NCBI GenBank assembly: GCA_016124575.1
Contig: WGNM01000010.1
Coordinates: 1 to 45,791, forward strand
Length of the DNA stretch: 45,791 nt
Source of the DNA: Cryomorphaceae bacterium
GTDB lineage: Bacteria; Bacteroidota; Bacteroidia; Flavobacteriales_D; Sanyastnellaceae
Direction of reading: 5' to 3'
Position 1 is the first letter of the stretch. Every line of letters starts with the position of its first letter. The notes under the pieces were generated by a model that made no database searches, had not been told where the DNA came from, and saw nothing but the letters and a program-made list of their open reading frames with translations. A program made the position numbers and the translations under genes. This document shows, in pieces, positions 18,815 through 26,315 of this stretch.

Positions 18815-18910
18815 GACTCTAACCAACTTGGCTAAGACGGCGAGTTACAAAATCAAACCAGAGTGCATGAAAAAAGGGAGTCACAAAACTCCCTTTCGAT
18901 GCTCCCCCTT
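18815..18910. repeat. Tandem repeat unit 1 (tRNA D-arm fragment, spacer, terminator, tRNA 3' end)
   Basis: Matches 18962-19056 over about 95 bases with few differences, a period of 146-147 bases. Read on the minus strand, the unit holds the 3' end of a tRNA-Asn-like sequence (AGGGGGAG), a terminator, a spacer containing TTTGATTTTGTAACTCGC and the 5' half of a next tRNA-like unit (AAGTTGGTTAGAG). Confidence 0.85.
18870..18896 (-). terminator. Terminator copy behind the decayed tRNA-Asn
   Basis: On the minus strand, the stem AAAGGGAGT / ACTCCCTTT is followed by a T run. It is identical to the copy behind the intact tRNA at 19016-19042. Confidence 0.8.
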
Positions 18911-18916
18911 GCTTGA

Positions 18917-18932
18917 TCCCGTAGATGCGGGA
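18917..18932. repeat. 16-base palindromic element, copy 1
   Basis: TCCCGTAGATGCGGGA, a near-perfect hairpin (6-base arms, one G-T pair on one strand), sits where the 5' strand of the T-stem should be in the decayed tRNA. Confidence 0.75.
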
Positions 18933-18947
18933 CAACCCTCTGATTAA

Positions 18948-18963
18948 TCCCGCAGGTGCGGGA
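18948..18963. repeat. 16-base palindromic element, copy 2
   Basis: TCCCGCAGGTGCGGGA, a perfect 6-base-arm hairpin, sits where the 5' strand of the anticodon stem should be in the decayed tRNA. It differs from copy 1 at two positions. Confidence 0.75.
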
Positions 18964-19056
18964 CTCTAACCAACGTACTATGACAGCGAGTTACAAAATC
19001 AAACGAAAGGGCATGAAAAAAGGGAGTCACAAAACTCCCTTTCGATGCTCCCCCTG
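18962..19056. repeat. Tandem repeat unit 2, ending in the intact tRNA 3' end
   Basis: Second copy of the 146-147-base unit described at 18815-18910. It overlaps the 3' end of the intact tRNA-Asn gene and its terminator. Confidence 0.85.
19016..19042 (-). terminator. Rho-independent terminator of tRNA-Asn
   Basis: Minus strand: 9-base stem AAAGGGAGT / ACTCCCTTT with a six-base loop, then a T run. It lies 5 bases beyond the tRNA 3' end. Confidence 0.9.
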
Positions 19057-19121
19057 CTGGACTTGAACCAGCGACCCTCTGATTAACAGTCAGATGCTCT
19101 AACCAACTGAGCTAAGGAGGA
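19048..19121 (-). tRNA. tRNA-Asn (GTT)
   Basis: A 74-base cloverleaf folds on the minus strand. The acceptor stem is TCCTCCT / AGGGGGA (one T-G pair) with discriminator G; the D-arm is GCTC...GAGC with AGTTGGTTA in the loop; the anticodon arm is TCTGA / TCAGA with loop CTGTTAA (anticodon GTT); the T-arm is GCTGG / CCAGC with TTCAAGT. No CCA is encoded. Degraded copies of the same tRNA follow downstream on the minus strand. Confidence 0.97.
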
Positions 19122-19177
19122 ATTTACTCCTGTCGAAACAGGGGTGCAATATTACGTTAATCTTCGTTTCAAAACAA

Positions 19178-19185
19178 TATCTTTG
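19178..19185 (+). promoter_or_regulatory. Possible -7 box for the PfkB kinase gene
   Basis: TATCTTTG matches TAnnTTTG and ends 14 bases before the start codon. The -33 position, 18 bases upstream, reads TTA instead of TTG. Confidence 0.5.
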
Positions 19186-19199
19186 AAAAAAAAATTCAT

Positions 19200-20126
19200 A
19201 TGAGTCTAATCGCAGTTGGCACTGTAGCCTTTGATGCCATTGAAACACCGTTTGGAAAAATCGATAAAGTTGTGGGTGGTGCTGCGACGTATATCACTTT
19301 AGCGGCGAGTTATTTTGTGAAGACATCCAGTCTTATTTCAGTAGTTGGAGATGACTTTCCATCTGCATTTTTGAATGAAATGAGTCATCGCGGAATTGCT
19401 CAAGAGGGTTTACAAATCAAAGCCGGAGAGAAATCGTTCTTTTGGTCGGGTAAGTACCACTACGACTTAAATTCTCGCGACACATTAATCACCGATTTAA
19501 ATGTGCTTGCTGATTTCAAACCTGTAGTACCAAACTCGTACCTCCCGTGCAATTATTTGATGCTAGGAAATCTCGATCCGAGCGTACAGCTTGAGGTTAT
19601 CAACCAAATTCCTGTTCGTCCGCGTTTTGTAGTGCTAGACACCATGAATTTTTGGATGGACATCGCCCTTGATAAACTGAAGGAAGTCCTTCAAAAAGTC
19701 GATGTGTTGACTATCAACGATGAAGAGGCACGTCAGTTGGCCCAAGAATATTCGTTGGTGAAAGCCGCTGCAAAGATCATGGCAATGGGACCAAAGTACT
19801 TGATCATCAAGAAAGGTGAGCACGGCGCACTTTTGTTTGATAAAGACCAAGTGTTTTTTGCACCTGCACTTCCATTGGAAGAAGTAGTTGATCCAACAGG
19901 CGCTGGCGACACATTTGCTGGCGGATTTATCGGGTATCTTGCCCATACGGGCGATCTTTCATTCGAAAACATGAAAAGAGCAGTGATTATTGGCTCTGCG
20001 ATGGCATCGTTTACTTGTGAAGCATTCGGACCAGAGCGCTTGATGAATTTAACCACAGAAGAAATAGATACGCGTATTCAGCGCTTTGTAGATTTAGTAG
20101 ACTTCGATATTCTGCTAATCGAATAA
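19200..20126 (+). CDS. PfkB-family sugar/nucleoside kinase
   Basis: A soluble ribokinase-fold kinase of 308 residues. The N-terminal glycine pair lies in KVVGGAATYITLAASYF, and the C-terminal PfkB signature DPTGAGDTFAGGFIGYL (residues 231-247) holds the catalytic base Asp237 and the anion hole. The ATP-binding strand LIIKKGEHGALLF is also present. The phosphoryl acceptor may be a sugar or nucleoside; sequence and neighbours do not decide it. Its stop codon directly abuts the stop of the convergent M23 peptidase gene, with no terminator between them. Confidence 0.88.
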   Translation: MSLIAVGTVAFDAIETPFGKIDKVVGGAATYITLAASYFVKTSSLISVVGDDFPSAFLNEMSHRGIAQEGLQIKAGEKSFFWSGKYHYDLNSRDTLITDLNVLADFKPVVPNSYLPCNYLMLGNLDPSVQLEVINQIPVRPRFVVLDTMNFWMDIALDKLKEVLQKVDVLTINDEEARQLAQEYSLVKAAAKIMAMGPKYLIIKKGEHGALLFDKDQVFFAPALPLEEVVDPTGAGDTFAGGFIGYLAHTGDLSFENMKRAVIIGSAMASFTCEAFGPERLMNLTTEEIDTRIQRFVDLVDFDILLIE

Positions 20127-20999
20127 TTATTGTTCAAACACAAGGAATTGCAAAGGGTCAACAGGCACCCCGCGCAACCAAACTTCAAAATGCAGGTGAG
20201 GGCCATCGGTGTTCTCACCTGTATTTCCAATCACCGCGATTGAGTCGCCAGCTTTCACATGCTCTCCAACCGTTCTGAATAAGGCTGAATTGTGCTTGTA
20301 CACCGTGACCATGTTACCTTCATGCTGAATCATGATGACATGTCCGCCATCAGATACAAACGAAGCCATAATAACTGTCCCATCCAGCGCAGCTGTGATA
20401 ACCGAATTCGCAGGGGCAACCAAATCGATTCCAAAATGCTCGATTTCTGGGTCGAACGACGATGACAAAGACCCCTCAACAGGTTTGAATAAAAAGCCTC
20501 GTGAAGAGCGTTCTTCAACCCCACCGGAACCCGATATTCTAAGAGAAAAGCGATCTTCCTCAGCTATTCTTGCTCTTAAAGCCGAGTCTTCATCTGAAAG
20601 AGAGAAAAACAACTCAGTAGTTGAAAGCGTTTCGTTTTGTGCCAGCAAAGAAGAGTCTGAAGGAGTGCCACCATTCAAAATTATTTGCAGTTGTTCGAGA
20701 TAGTGCTGTTGTGTTGTCAAAGCAATGCTAACAGAGTCGGCCGATTGTCGGGCATGAAAAGCATCTTTTCGATATGCCTCATCGATGTATCCAGGCACAA
20801 CATATTCTCTTAAAGGAGTGAGCGCAGTGAGGGCGTAAGTGATGCCCCCGACAACAAAAAAACAGGCAGCCACCAATAAAATGACATTTAAAGGGGTGAG
20901 TAAAAGAGAAAAACGTTCTTCGTAGCTTGCCTCCTTTAAAAGCGACAATCGGTACTCGTGACGGAGGGCTCGGAACAGTTTTTTTGGTTTCTTTTTCAA
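20127..20999 (-). CDS. M23-family peptidoglycan endopeptidase, membrane-anchored
   Basis: A 290-residue protein with a short basic cytoplasmic N-terminus, one membrane segment (about 33-53, VILLVAACFFVVGGITYAL), a helical linker and a C-terminal LytM/M23 domain. The zinc-binding motifs are HFGIDLVAP (HxxxD) and HLHFEVW (HxH), with the extra histidine in VYKHNSALF. All expected ligands are present, so it is probably an active endopeptidase cutting peptidoglycan cross-bridges in the periplasm. It runs convergent to the PfkB gene without a gap. Its promoter shares the 114-base divergent region with the PorW gene. Confidence 0.93.
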   Translation of the reverse strand: MKKKPKKLFRALRHEYRLSLLKEASYEERFSLLLTPLNVILLVAACFFVVGGITYALTALTPLREYVVPGYIDEAYRKDAFHARQSADSVSIALTTQQHYLEQLQIILNGGTPSDSSLLAQNETLSTTELFFSLSDEDSALRARIAEEDRFSLRISGSGGVEERSSRGFLFKPVEGSLSSSFDPEIEHFGIDLVAPANSVITAALDGTVIMASFVSDGGHVIMIQHEGNMVTVYKHNSALFRTVGEHVKAGDSIAVIGNTGENTDGPHLHFEVWLRGVPVDPLQFLVFEQ

Positions 21000-21062
21000 G
21001 GTAATTCCTTAATTATTAAGTTACATCCACGCAAGTGACAAAGAAAAACGGAAAATTTGAAA

Positions 21063-21070
21063 TATTTTTG
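21063..21070 (+). promoter_or_regulatory. Possible -7 box for the porW-bactofilin operon
   Basis: TATTTTTG matches TAnnTTTG and lies 43 bases before the TTG start of the PorW/SprE gene. No TTG is seen at the ideal -33 spacing. Confidence 0.4.
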
Positions 21071-21113
21071 CGCCTTTACAGTTAATGATTAGCCTGAATC
21101 AAACAACGCGAAG

Positions 21114-23780
21114 TTGAAGAAATTAGTTGAAATAGTTTTTCCATTCCTATTGGTCTTGATGCTCGTGCAGGGATGCACGAACAAAAAAGATGGCTTTGTG
21201 TACAGGCAGTTTCACAATACTACAGCCCGCTACAACGGATATTTCTATTCTAAAGAAGCCATGCGTGAGGCCGACATGGAATTGGAAAAGAAACAAAAAG
21301 ACGATTACGACAACGTCTTACCCGTTTACTTTTACGGCACAGAAGAAGACGCACAAGTCGTGTTTCCGCTTATGGAGCGGAGCATTGAAAAGAGTTCTCG
21401 CGTAATCGAGCGGCACAAAATGGATGTTTCTTCGAAAAGCACGAAGAAAAACAAGCGCCCGGAGTTAAACAAATGGATTGACGAGAACTATATGCTTATC
21501 GGACAAGCTCATTTCTACAAGCAGAACTATTTCAAGGCTGAGGAAATGTTCCTTTTTGTTACCAGAAAGTACAAAGAGCCTGAAGTGCAGGTGGAAGGAA
21601 ACATTTGGTTGGCGAGATGCTACATGGCCAATGGCGACATGACGCGAGCAAACAACTCAATGCTTAAGGCAATTCAAGTAAAGGGTGTAGAAGACGAAGA
21701 AAAGAAGGCTGAGCTGCACTTGGTGTATGCCGACTATTTCATCAAAATGGAGATGTGGAAAGAGGCGGCAGCACAAATTGAATACGCGCTTCCACTTATC
21801 AAGAAGAAGAAAGACAAAGCCCGACCAACATTTATTCTCGCCCAACTCATGGAGCGTCAGAAGAAATCTCAGGAAGCCATTAATCTTTACAATACCGTAT
21901 TGAGGCTCAAGCCAAAATACGAGATGGCTTTTTACGCTAAGATTAGTCAGGCGCTGGCATTCGATAGAAGAGGAGGAAATGCAGAGAAGATCAAAGAGAC
22001 CCTTTTCAAGATGCTCAAAGACGAAAAGAACATTGAGTATCAGGATCAAATATATTATGCATTAGCCGATTTGGAACTTGAAGATCGACACCGAGATATC
22101 GGGGTAGATTACCTTGAAACGTCATTGGAAGTGAGCGCGGGAAATGTAAGGCAGAAGACAAAAGGGTTTATTCGACTTGCCGACATCTATTTTGACGAAA
22201 GAAATTACCCACTGGCTCAAGCGTATTACGATAGCACCTTTAAAAACCTTGAAGAAACCCACCCACGATATCTTGATGTTAAGAACAAGGCCGAAAGCTT
22301 AACGGAGCTTGTAGGCTATTTGAACACCATTGCTGGAACAGATAGCTTGTTGAAACTGTGTGAGCTTGACGAGGAAACGCTTTTCAAAAAAGTCTCAAAG
22401 ATTCGCCGTCAGATGGTTGAAGAGGAAGAAGAGCGGAGGTACGCCGCCGAACTTGCCGCCGCCGCAGGAAACACCACTGATGAAGGCGTCGGACAGTTTT
22501 GGCCATACAACCAACAACTGAGAGAAAGTGGAAAAGAAAACTTTATCAGCTACTGGGGTGATCGACCGCTTGAAGACAACTGGAGAAGGAAAAACAAACT
22601 CCAACAGGCCTTTGGAGATGGTGAAGAAGAAGCGATAGAAGAAGAAGATGTGGAAGAAGCGGTAGATGTGCAAGATGTTATTCCTTCTGTTGAAGAGCTG
22701 ATCGCACAATTGCCATGTGATGACGAATCGCAGCAAAAAGGTCAGTCAGATATTGCATCGGCATACTATAATTCAGGTGTTATTTACCGGGAAAAACTTA
22801 CAGACTTAGACAACGCCATCGAGCAATGGGAGGTTTTGGTAACCCGATTTGATGACAGTGAGTTTCACCCTACAGCCTTCTATCTGCTTTACAGAACATA
22901 TTTGTTTCGAGAAACAAACGAAGGCTATTCGAATCCGTTTTGTGGGACTTGTAACAGCGTGTATTGGGGACAAATGGTCTTGGATAAGTATCCAGGTACA
23001 GAGTGGGCACAACTTGTCGAAAACCCTGACTACCAAGACTATGCAGAGCTGAAGAAGGCTGAAGAAAGCGAAGAGTACGAGCGTATTTTGGGAGTGTTTT
23101 ACCAACGCGCTTACCTCGATGTTATCTTGCAAACAACCGAGAAAATCGACGCCGAACCAGACAACCATTTGCTATGTAAGTATAAGCTTTTGAAGGCACA
23201 GAGCATTGGTTACATGGACGGCATGACAGGGATGCGAGAGAATTATTTGGAAGCACTGAAGGAGGTTACAACAGCATGTCCAGGTTCTGAAGAGGCTAAA
23301 TTTGCTGAAGAGTTGTTCAAGAAGTTATCAAAGGAGCAGACAGCAAATCAAGAGCTCGAAACCCCCGAGGAGCCCGAACAACAGCCGAATGAAACGACAG
23401 AAGAGTCGCTATTTGCCTATGACACGGCCGCACGTCACTATTTTATGGTGATTGTTCCTCTAGGCAGCGGCGACATCAACGCGATGAAAGCTGATTTGTC
23501 TGACTTCAATACAGCAAACTTCAAAACACTGGCGCTCAAAGTGTCTTCGAACATGTTAGACAAAGACCATCAAGTTATCTTGATTAAGACATTTAACAAG
23601 ATAAACGATGCTGAGGTATTCTATAAAACAATAAGTGCGAACTCAGCGTTTGCTCCAATTATTGAACAAGGATTCGCTTATTCATTGATTTCCAAAGAGA
23701 ATTACGTAACCTTGTTTAAGAATAAGCAAATTGATGCTTATCAGAATTTCTTCACAACCTCATATTCGCTTGAGAAATGA
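21114..23780 (+). CDS. porW: Type IX secretion system lipoprotein PorW/SprE, TPR-rich
   Basis: An 888-residue lipoprotein needed, in Flavobacterium and Porphyromonas relatives, for type IX secretion and gliding. The lipobox is MLVQGC (lipidated Cys21), followed by TNKKDGFVYRQFHNTTARYNGYF, which resembles the start of SprE/PorW proteins. TPR-like helical repeats fill residues about 90-460 and 560-780. The C-terminal part has HYFMVIVPLGSGDINAMKADLSDFN and YSLISKENYVTLFKN, a domain seen at the end of PorW proteins. The acidic low-complexity stretch near 500-530 is a linker. The start is TTG. The stop overlaps the bactofilin start (ATGA). Two T9SS substrates are encoded in the same window. Confidence 0.85.
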   Translation: MKKLVEIVFPFLLVLMLVQGCTNKKDGFVYRQFHNTTARYNGYFYSKEAMREADMELEKKQKDDYDNVLPVYFYGTEEDAQVVFPLMERSIEKSSRVIERHKMDVSSKSTKKNKRPELNKWIDENYMLIGQAHFYKQNYFKAEEMFLFVTRKYKEPEVQVEGNIWLARCYMANGDMTRANNSMLKAIQVKGVEDEEKKAELHLVYADYFIKMEMWKEAAAQIEYALPLIKKKKDKARPTFILAQLMERQKKSQEAINLYNTVLRLKPKYEMAFYAKISQALAFDRRGGNAEKIKETLFKMLKDEKNIEYQDQIYYALADLELEDRHRDIGVDYLETSLEVSAGNVRQKTKGFIRLADIYFDERNYPLAQAYYDSTFKNLEETHPRYLDVKNKAESLTELVGYLNTIAGTDSLLKLCELDEETLFKKVSKIRRQMVEEEEERRYAAELAAAAGNTTDEGVGQFWPYNQQLRESGKENFISYWGDRPLEDNWRRKNKLQQAFGDGEEEAIEEEDVEEAVDVQDVIPSVEELIAQLPCDDESQQKGQSDIASAYYNSGVIYREKLTDLDNAIEQWEVLVTRFDDSEFHPTAFYLLYRTYLFRETNEGYSNPFCGTCNSVYWGQMVLDKYPGTEWAQLVENPDYQDYAELKKAEESEEYERILGVFYQRAYLDVILQTTEKIDAEPDNHLLCKYKLLKAQSIGYMDGMTGMRENYLEALKEVTTACPGSEEAKFAEELFKKLSKEQTANQELETPEEPEQQPNETTEESLFAYDTAARHYFMVIVPLGSGDINAMKADLSDFNTANFKTLALKVSSNMLDKDHQVILIKTFNKINDAEVFYKTISANSAFAPIIEQGFAYSLISKENYVTLFKNKQIDAYQNFFTTSYSLEK

Positions 23781-24196
23781 TTAGAAAAAACACCCGTACC
23801 CCTGATGCAGGAATAGAACGCGCAATAAATCGTATAGTTGAAGGAACAACCTTCAAAGGCGAGGTGACGTGCGAAAGCAACATACGCATCGATGGTAAAT
23901 TTGAAGGTGATCTCAGCACGAAAGGTCGCCTAGTAATAGGACCATTGGGAGAAATTACGGGTACAGTAACCTGTCAGAACTGCGAAGTAGAGGGAAAAAT
24001 CAAAGGTAAACTAGCGGTAGAAGAGTTGCTTTCTTTGAAGTCAACAGCCGTTGCAGATGGAGAGTTTTATTACGGACAGTTATCTATCGAACCTGGCGCA
24101 AGCCTTTCAGGAGCGTGCCACATGGGCAACAAAATAAAAGACATAAAGCAAGCAGACAACAAAGTTGCAAGAACGGCAGAAGAAAGAACGGCCTGA
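23777..24196 (+). CDS. Bactofilin (polymer-forming cytoskeletal protein)
   Basis: A 139-residue beta-helical cytoskeletal protein. The core (about 22-120) shows hexapeptide-like turns such as FKGEVTCESNIRIDGKFEGDL, LVIGPLGEITGTVTCQNCEVEGKIKG and LLSLKSTAVADGEFYYGQLSIEPGASLSG. Bactofilins self-assemble without nucleotides and help place cell-wall enzymes or other envelope machinery. The start overlaps the PorW stop and the 3' end overlaps the next reading frame by 32 bases, so its production is tied to both neighbours. An M23 peptidase, a frequent bactofilin partner, lies divergently upstream of PorW. Confidence 0.92.
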   Translation: MIRKNTRTPDAGIERAINRIVEGTTFKGEVTCESNIRIDGKFEGDLSTKGRLVIGPLGEITGTVTCQNCEVEGKIKGKLAVEELLSLKSTAVADGEFYYGQLSIEPGASLSGACHMGNKIKDIKQADNKVARTAEERTA

Positions 24197-24377
24197 TTCA
24201 TTCCTGCGGTTTACCGGACTTGCCTTTACCATGGCAGGAACAATAGCTGCATGCGTGGGTTTGGGCTATTGGGCCGATAGAAGTTGGGAGACCACTCCCT
24301 TTCTAACAATTTCTGGAGCCATAGTAGGGGTTTTCGCTTCGCTTTATCTCACCATAAAAGACTTAACACGAAAATGA
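24165..24377 (+). CDS. AtpZ/AtpI-type small membrane protein
   Basis: A 70-residue protein with two membrane helices (about 15-37 and 43-62) and the pattern LGYWADRSWETTPFLTISGAIVGVFASLYLTI. This is typical of AtpZ/AtpI-family proteins (F0F1-ATPase subunit I domain) encoded ahead of ATP synthase genes. They aid c-ring assembly or form cation channels. The TTG start at 24165 would place it 32 bases inside the bactofilin gene; a later start is possible, since there are several charged residues before the first helix. The stop overlaps the next gene (ATGA). Confidence 0.82.
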   Translation: MQERQKKERPDSFLRFTGLAFTMAGTIAACVGLGYWADRSWETTPFLTISGAIVGVFASLYLTIKDLTRK

Positions 24378-24733
24378 ATTTTTCGCTTAAGAACATCCTT
24401 GTCTGGTTTCTTCTGTGTTCCGTCTACGGACTTCTTGTCGCCCAAGGACTATTAAAATACGAATGGGTTGTTCCTGCAGTTGTTACAGCTTATGCAGCGG
24501 CCAACATTGGCTTTCTTTGGATGTTGGTGAGGTCGCATCAGCGACACCCGAAGCGATTTGTAGCATCTTTCACAGGAGTCATCGGAATTAAACTGTTTGG
24601 TACGATGGCTTTTTTGTTGGGCTATCTTTTTTTACATCGAGATAACTTTTTACCTGTTGTTGTCGCTCTAGCGCTTAGCTACCTTGTGTTTACAGTGGTT
24701 TTGGTTTCTTCGGTTTTGAAGGCATTTAAGTAA
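24374..24733 (+). CDS. Small four-helix membrane protein in the ATP synthase locus
   Basis: A 119-residue protein with about four hydrophobic segments (8-26, 33-52, 66-84 and 92-112). The start MNFSLKNILVWF at 24374 overlaps the AtpZ-like stop by ATGA; the reading frame runs further upstream without a plausible start. Bacteroidota often encode a poorly conserved membrane protein here, between AtpZ and subunit a, sometimes compared with AtpI. I cannot show that relationship from sequence alone. Confidence 0.75.
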   Translation: MNFSLKNILVWFLLCSVYGLLVAQGLLKYEWVVPAVVTAYAAANIGFLWMLVRSHQRHPKRFVASFTGVIGIKLFGTMAFLLGYLFLHRDNFLPVVVALALSYLVFTVVLVSSVLKAFK

Positions 24734-24759
24734 TCCGCGAATTTTTTAGTTAACACCCC

Positions 24760-24788
24760 TTGTTATCAACATTTATTAACTACTTTTG
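24760..24788 (+). promoter_or_regulatory. Bacteroidota-type promoter for atpBEFHAG
   Basis: TTG at 24760-24762 and TACTTTTG at 24781-24788 are 18 bases apart, matching the TTG-N17-19-TAnnTTTG consensus. The -7 box lies 32 bases before atpB, so the ATP synthase genes can be transcribed separately from the porW operon. Confidence 0.7.
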
Positions 24789-24820
24789 CAGCGATTTTTA
24801 GGGGCAGTAAACCTTCAAAG

Positions 24821-25990
24821 ATGATTTTTCGCACAATCAATAAAACGTACTTTTTTACCGTATTCATGTTGTCGGTTTTCGGCTTAAACGCCGGATTTGC
24901 GCAAGAACACGGAGAGAACCCGATTCACGAAATCGCGGAAGAAGTTCACGAACATGAAGCGGAAGAAGGTTTCAAGGCCGGTGATTACATCATTCACCAC
25001 ATTTCCGATTCGCACAGCATTCACTTTTTTGGTAAAGAGTCGGAAGGAATTCCTGAGGTGAGCATACCGTTGCCAGTAATTTTGTGGACAAACAACGGAC
25101 TAGCTGTTTTCATGTCTTCGGCATTTCATCACGACACAGAAGGAAAAGTAGTAGTTGAGTCGAACGGACAACGTTTCGTTAACTTTCACGATAAGATTAT
25201 GTATGCCACAGCAACCCCAGATCATCACGGGAGCTATGCTGAGGTAGACGAAAAGCACAAGCCGGTAGGCGATATGCCGATTGATTTTAGCATCACCAAA
25301 ACAGTTTTTGGTATGTTGCTGATCATGGTCATTATGATTTTGGTTTTCAGAAGTGTTGCCAAATCTTACACTCGCCGCGAGGGTCAGGCACCAACGGGAC
25401 TGCAGAATGCCATTGAGCCATTGATTTTGTTTATCCGCGACGAGGTAGCAATACCGTCTATCGGAGCGAAGCGCGCGCCGCAGTTTATGCCATTCCTGCT
25501 CACCATGTTCTTCTTTATATGGTTGAGCAACATGTTGGGCTTGGTTCCGTTTTTGGGCGGGTTCAACGTAACAGGAACAATAGGACTGACCATCGTGCTT
25601 GCTGGGTTTGTCTTCATACTGACCAGCATCAATGCTAACAAGCATTACTGGGGTCACATTTTCAATCCTCCTGGTGTGCCTTTGGGCATCAAGTTCATCT
25701 TGGTACCAATTGAATTGCTAGGGGTGTTCATCAAACCATCGGTTTTGATGATCCGATTAACAGCGAATATTACTGCAGGTCACATATCTATTCTTGCCTT
25801 CGTTAGTTTAATACTCATCTTCGCACAGATGATGGGAACTGGCATGGGTTATGGCGTTGGTGTGTTTTCTGTAGCCTTTATGATTTTTATGTTCTTCCTT
25901 GAATTTCTGGTAGCATTTCTTCAGGCGTATGTATTTACCCTGTTGGCCGCCTTGTATTTCGGGGATGCAACACACGAAGTTCATCATTAA
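24821..25990 (+). CDS. atpB: ATP synthase F0 subunit a
   Basis: Stator part of the proton channel, 389 residues. The long N-terminal extension (signal-like MLSVFGLNAGFA, then a His/Glu-rich stretch near 28-55) is usual in Bacteroidota. About six membrane helices follow. The essential arginine is Arg312 in LMIRLTANITAGH. The ending FTLLAALYFGDATHEVHH is family-typical. It is followed after 24 bases by atpE. Confidence 0.95.
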   Translation: MIFRTINKTYFFTVFMLSVFGLNAGFAQEHGENPIHEIAEEVHEHEAEEGFKAGDYIIHHISDSHSIHFFGKESEGIPEVSIPLPVILWTNNGLAVFMSSAFHHDTEGKVVVESNGQRFVNFHDKIMYATATPDHHGSYAEVDEKHKPVGDMPIDFSITKTVFGMLLIMVIMILVFRSVAKSYTRREGQAPTGLQNAIEPLILFIRDEVAIPSIGAKRAPQFMPFLLTMFFFIWLSNMLGLVPFLGGFNVTGTIGLTIVLAGFVFILTSINANKHYWGHIFNPPGVPLGIKFILVPIELLGVFIKPSVLMIRLTANITAGHISILAFVSLILIFAQMMGTGMGYGVGVFSVAFMIFMFFLEFLVAFLQAYVFTLLAALYFGDATHEVHH

Positions 25991-26014
25991 TCAATAATTA
26001 TAAAACAGGTAACA

Positions 26015-26260
26015 ATGGAATTGCTTACTGTTCTTGTCGACACTCTAATGAACCAAGGTCTTGCTGGTCTTGGTGCTGGTGCAGCCGTAATTGGTGCAGG
26101 TATTGGTATCGGTCGCATCGGCGGCTCTGCGATGGAGGCTATGGCCCGTCAACCGGAGTCAATTGGAGATCTTAGATCTAACATGATCGTAGCTGCGGCG
26201 CTTGTAGAGGGTGTAGCCCTTCTTGCGGTGATCGTTTGTCTACTTGTGCTTTTCGTTTAA
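26015..26260 (+). CDS. atpE: ATP synthase F0 subunit c
   Basis: An 81-residue hairpin of two membrane helices. The glycine-rich first helix is AGLGAGAAVIGAGIGIGRIGG, the polar loop is ARQPE and the ion-carrying carboxylate is Glu65 in ALVEGVALL. The Ser/Thr and Tyr ligands that mark sodium-binding c-rings are absent, so protons are the likely coupling ion. Confidence 0.96.
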   Translation: MELLTVLVDTLMNQGLAGLGAGAAVIGAGIGIGRIGGSAMEAMARQPESIGDLRSNMIVAAALVEGVALLAVIVCLLVLFV

Positions 26261-26315
26261 GCACAAATTTTACGGGAAGAAAGTCTTTCCGGTTTAATTA
26301 GTCAAAGAGAATTCA

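Larger units (their letters stand above)
18902..18988 (-). pseudogene. Decayed tRNA-Asn copy with two hairpin substitutions
   Basis: Read on the minus strand it keeps tRNA-Asn blocks in order: GTTGGTTAGAG (D-arm), TTAATCAGAGGGT (anticodon 3' side and variable loop), TCAAG (T-loop) and AGGGGGAG (acceptor 3' strand). The bases CATCTGACTG of the anticodon arm are replaced by TCCCGCACCTGCGGGA, and CTGGT of the T-stem by TCCCGCATCTACGGGA. The 5' acceptor strand no longer matches. It cannot fold as a tRNA and has lost the first base of its GTT anticodon context. Confidence 0.75.

Noticed and set aside
18815-19056. Tandem repeats considered as a CRISPR array
   Set aside because: Only two long units with a 146-147-base period, derived from a tRNA and its terminator; no short regular repeats with unique spacers and no cas genes.
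18815-19121. Integration (att) site of a mobile element at tRNA-Asn
   Set aside because: No integrase or distal direct repeat was found, and the copies are only about 150 bases apart, which fits tandem duplication better.
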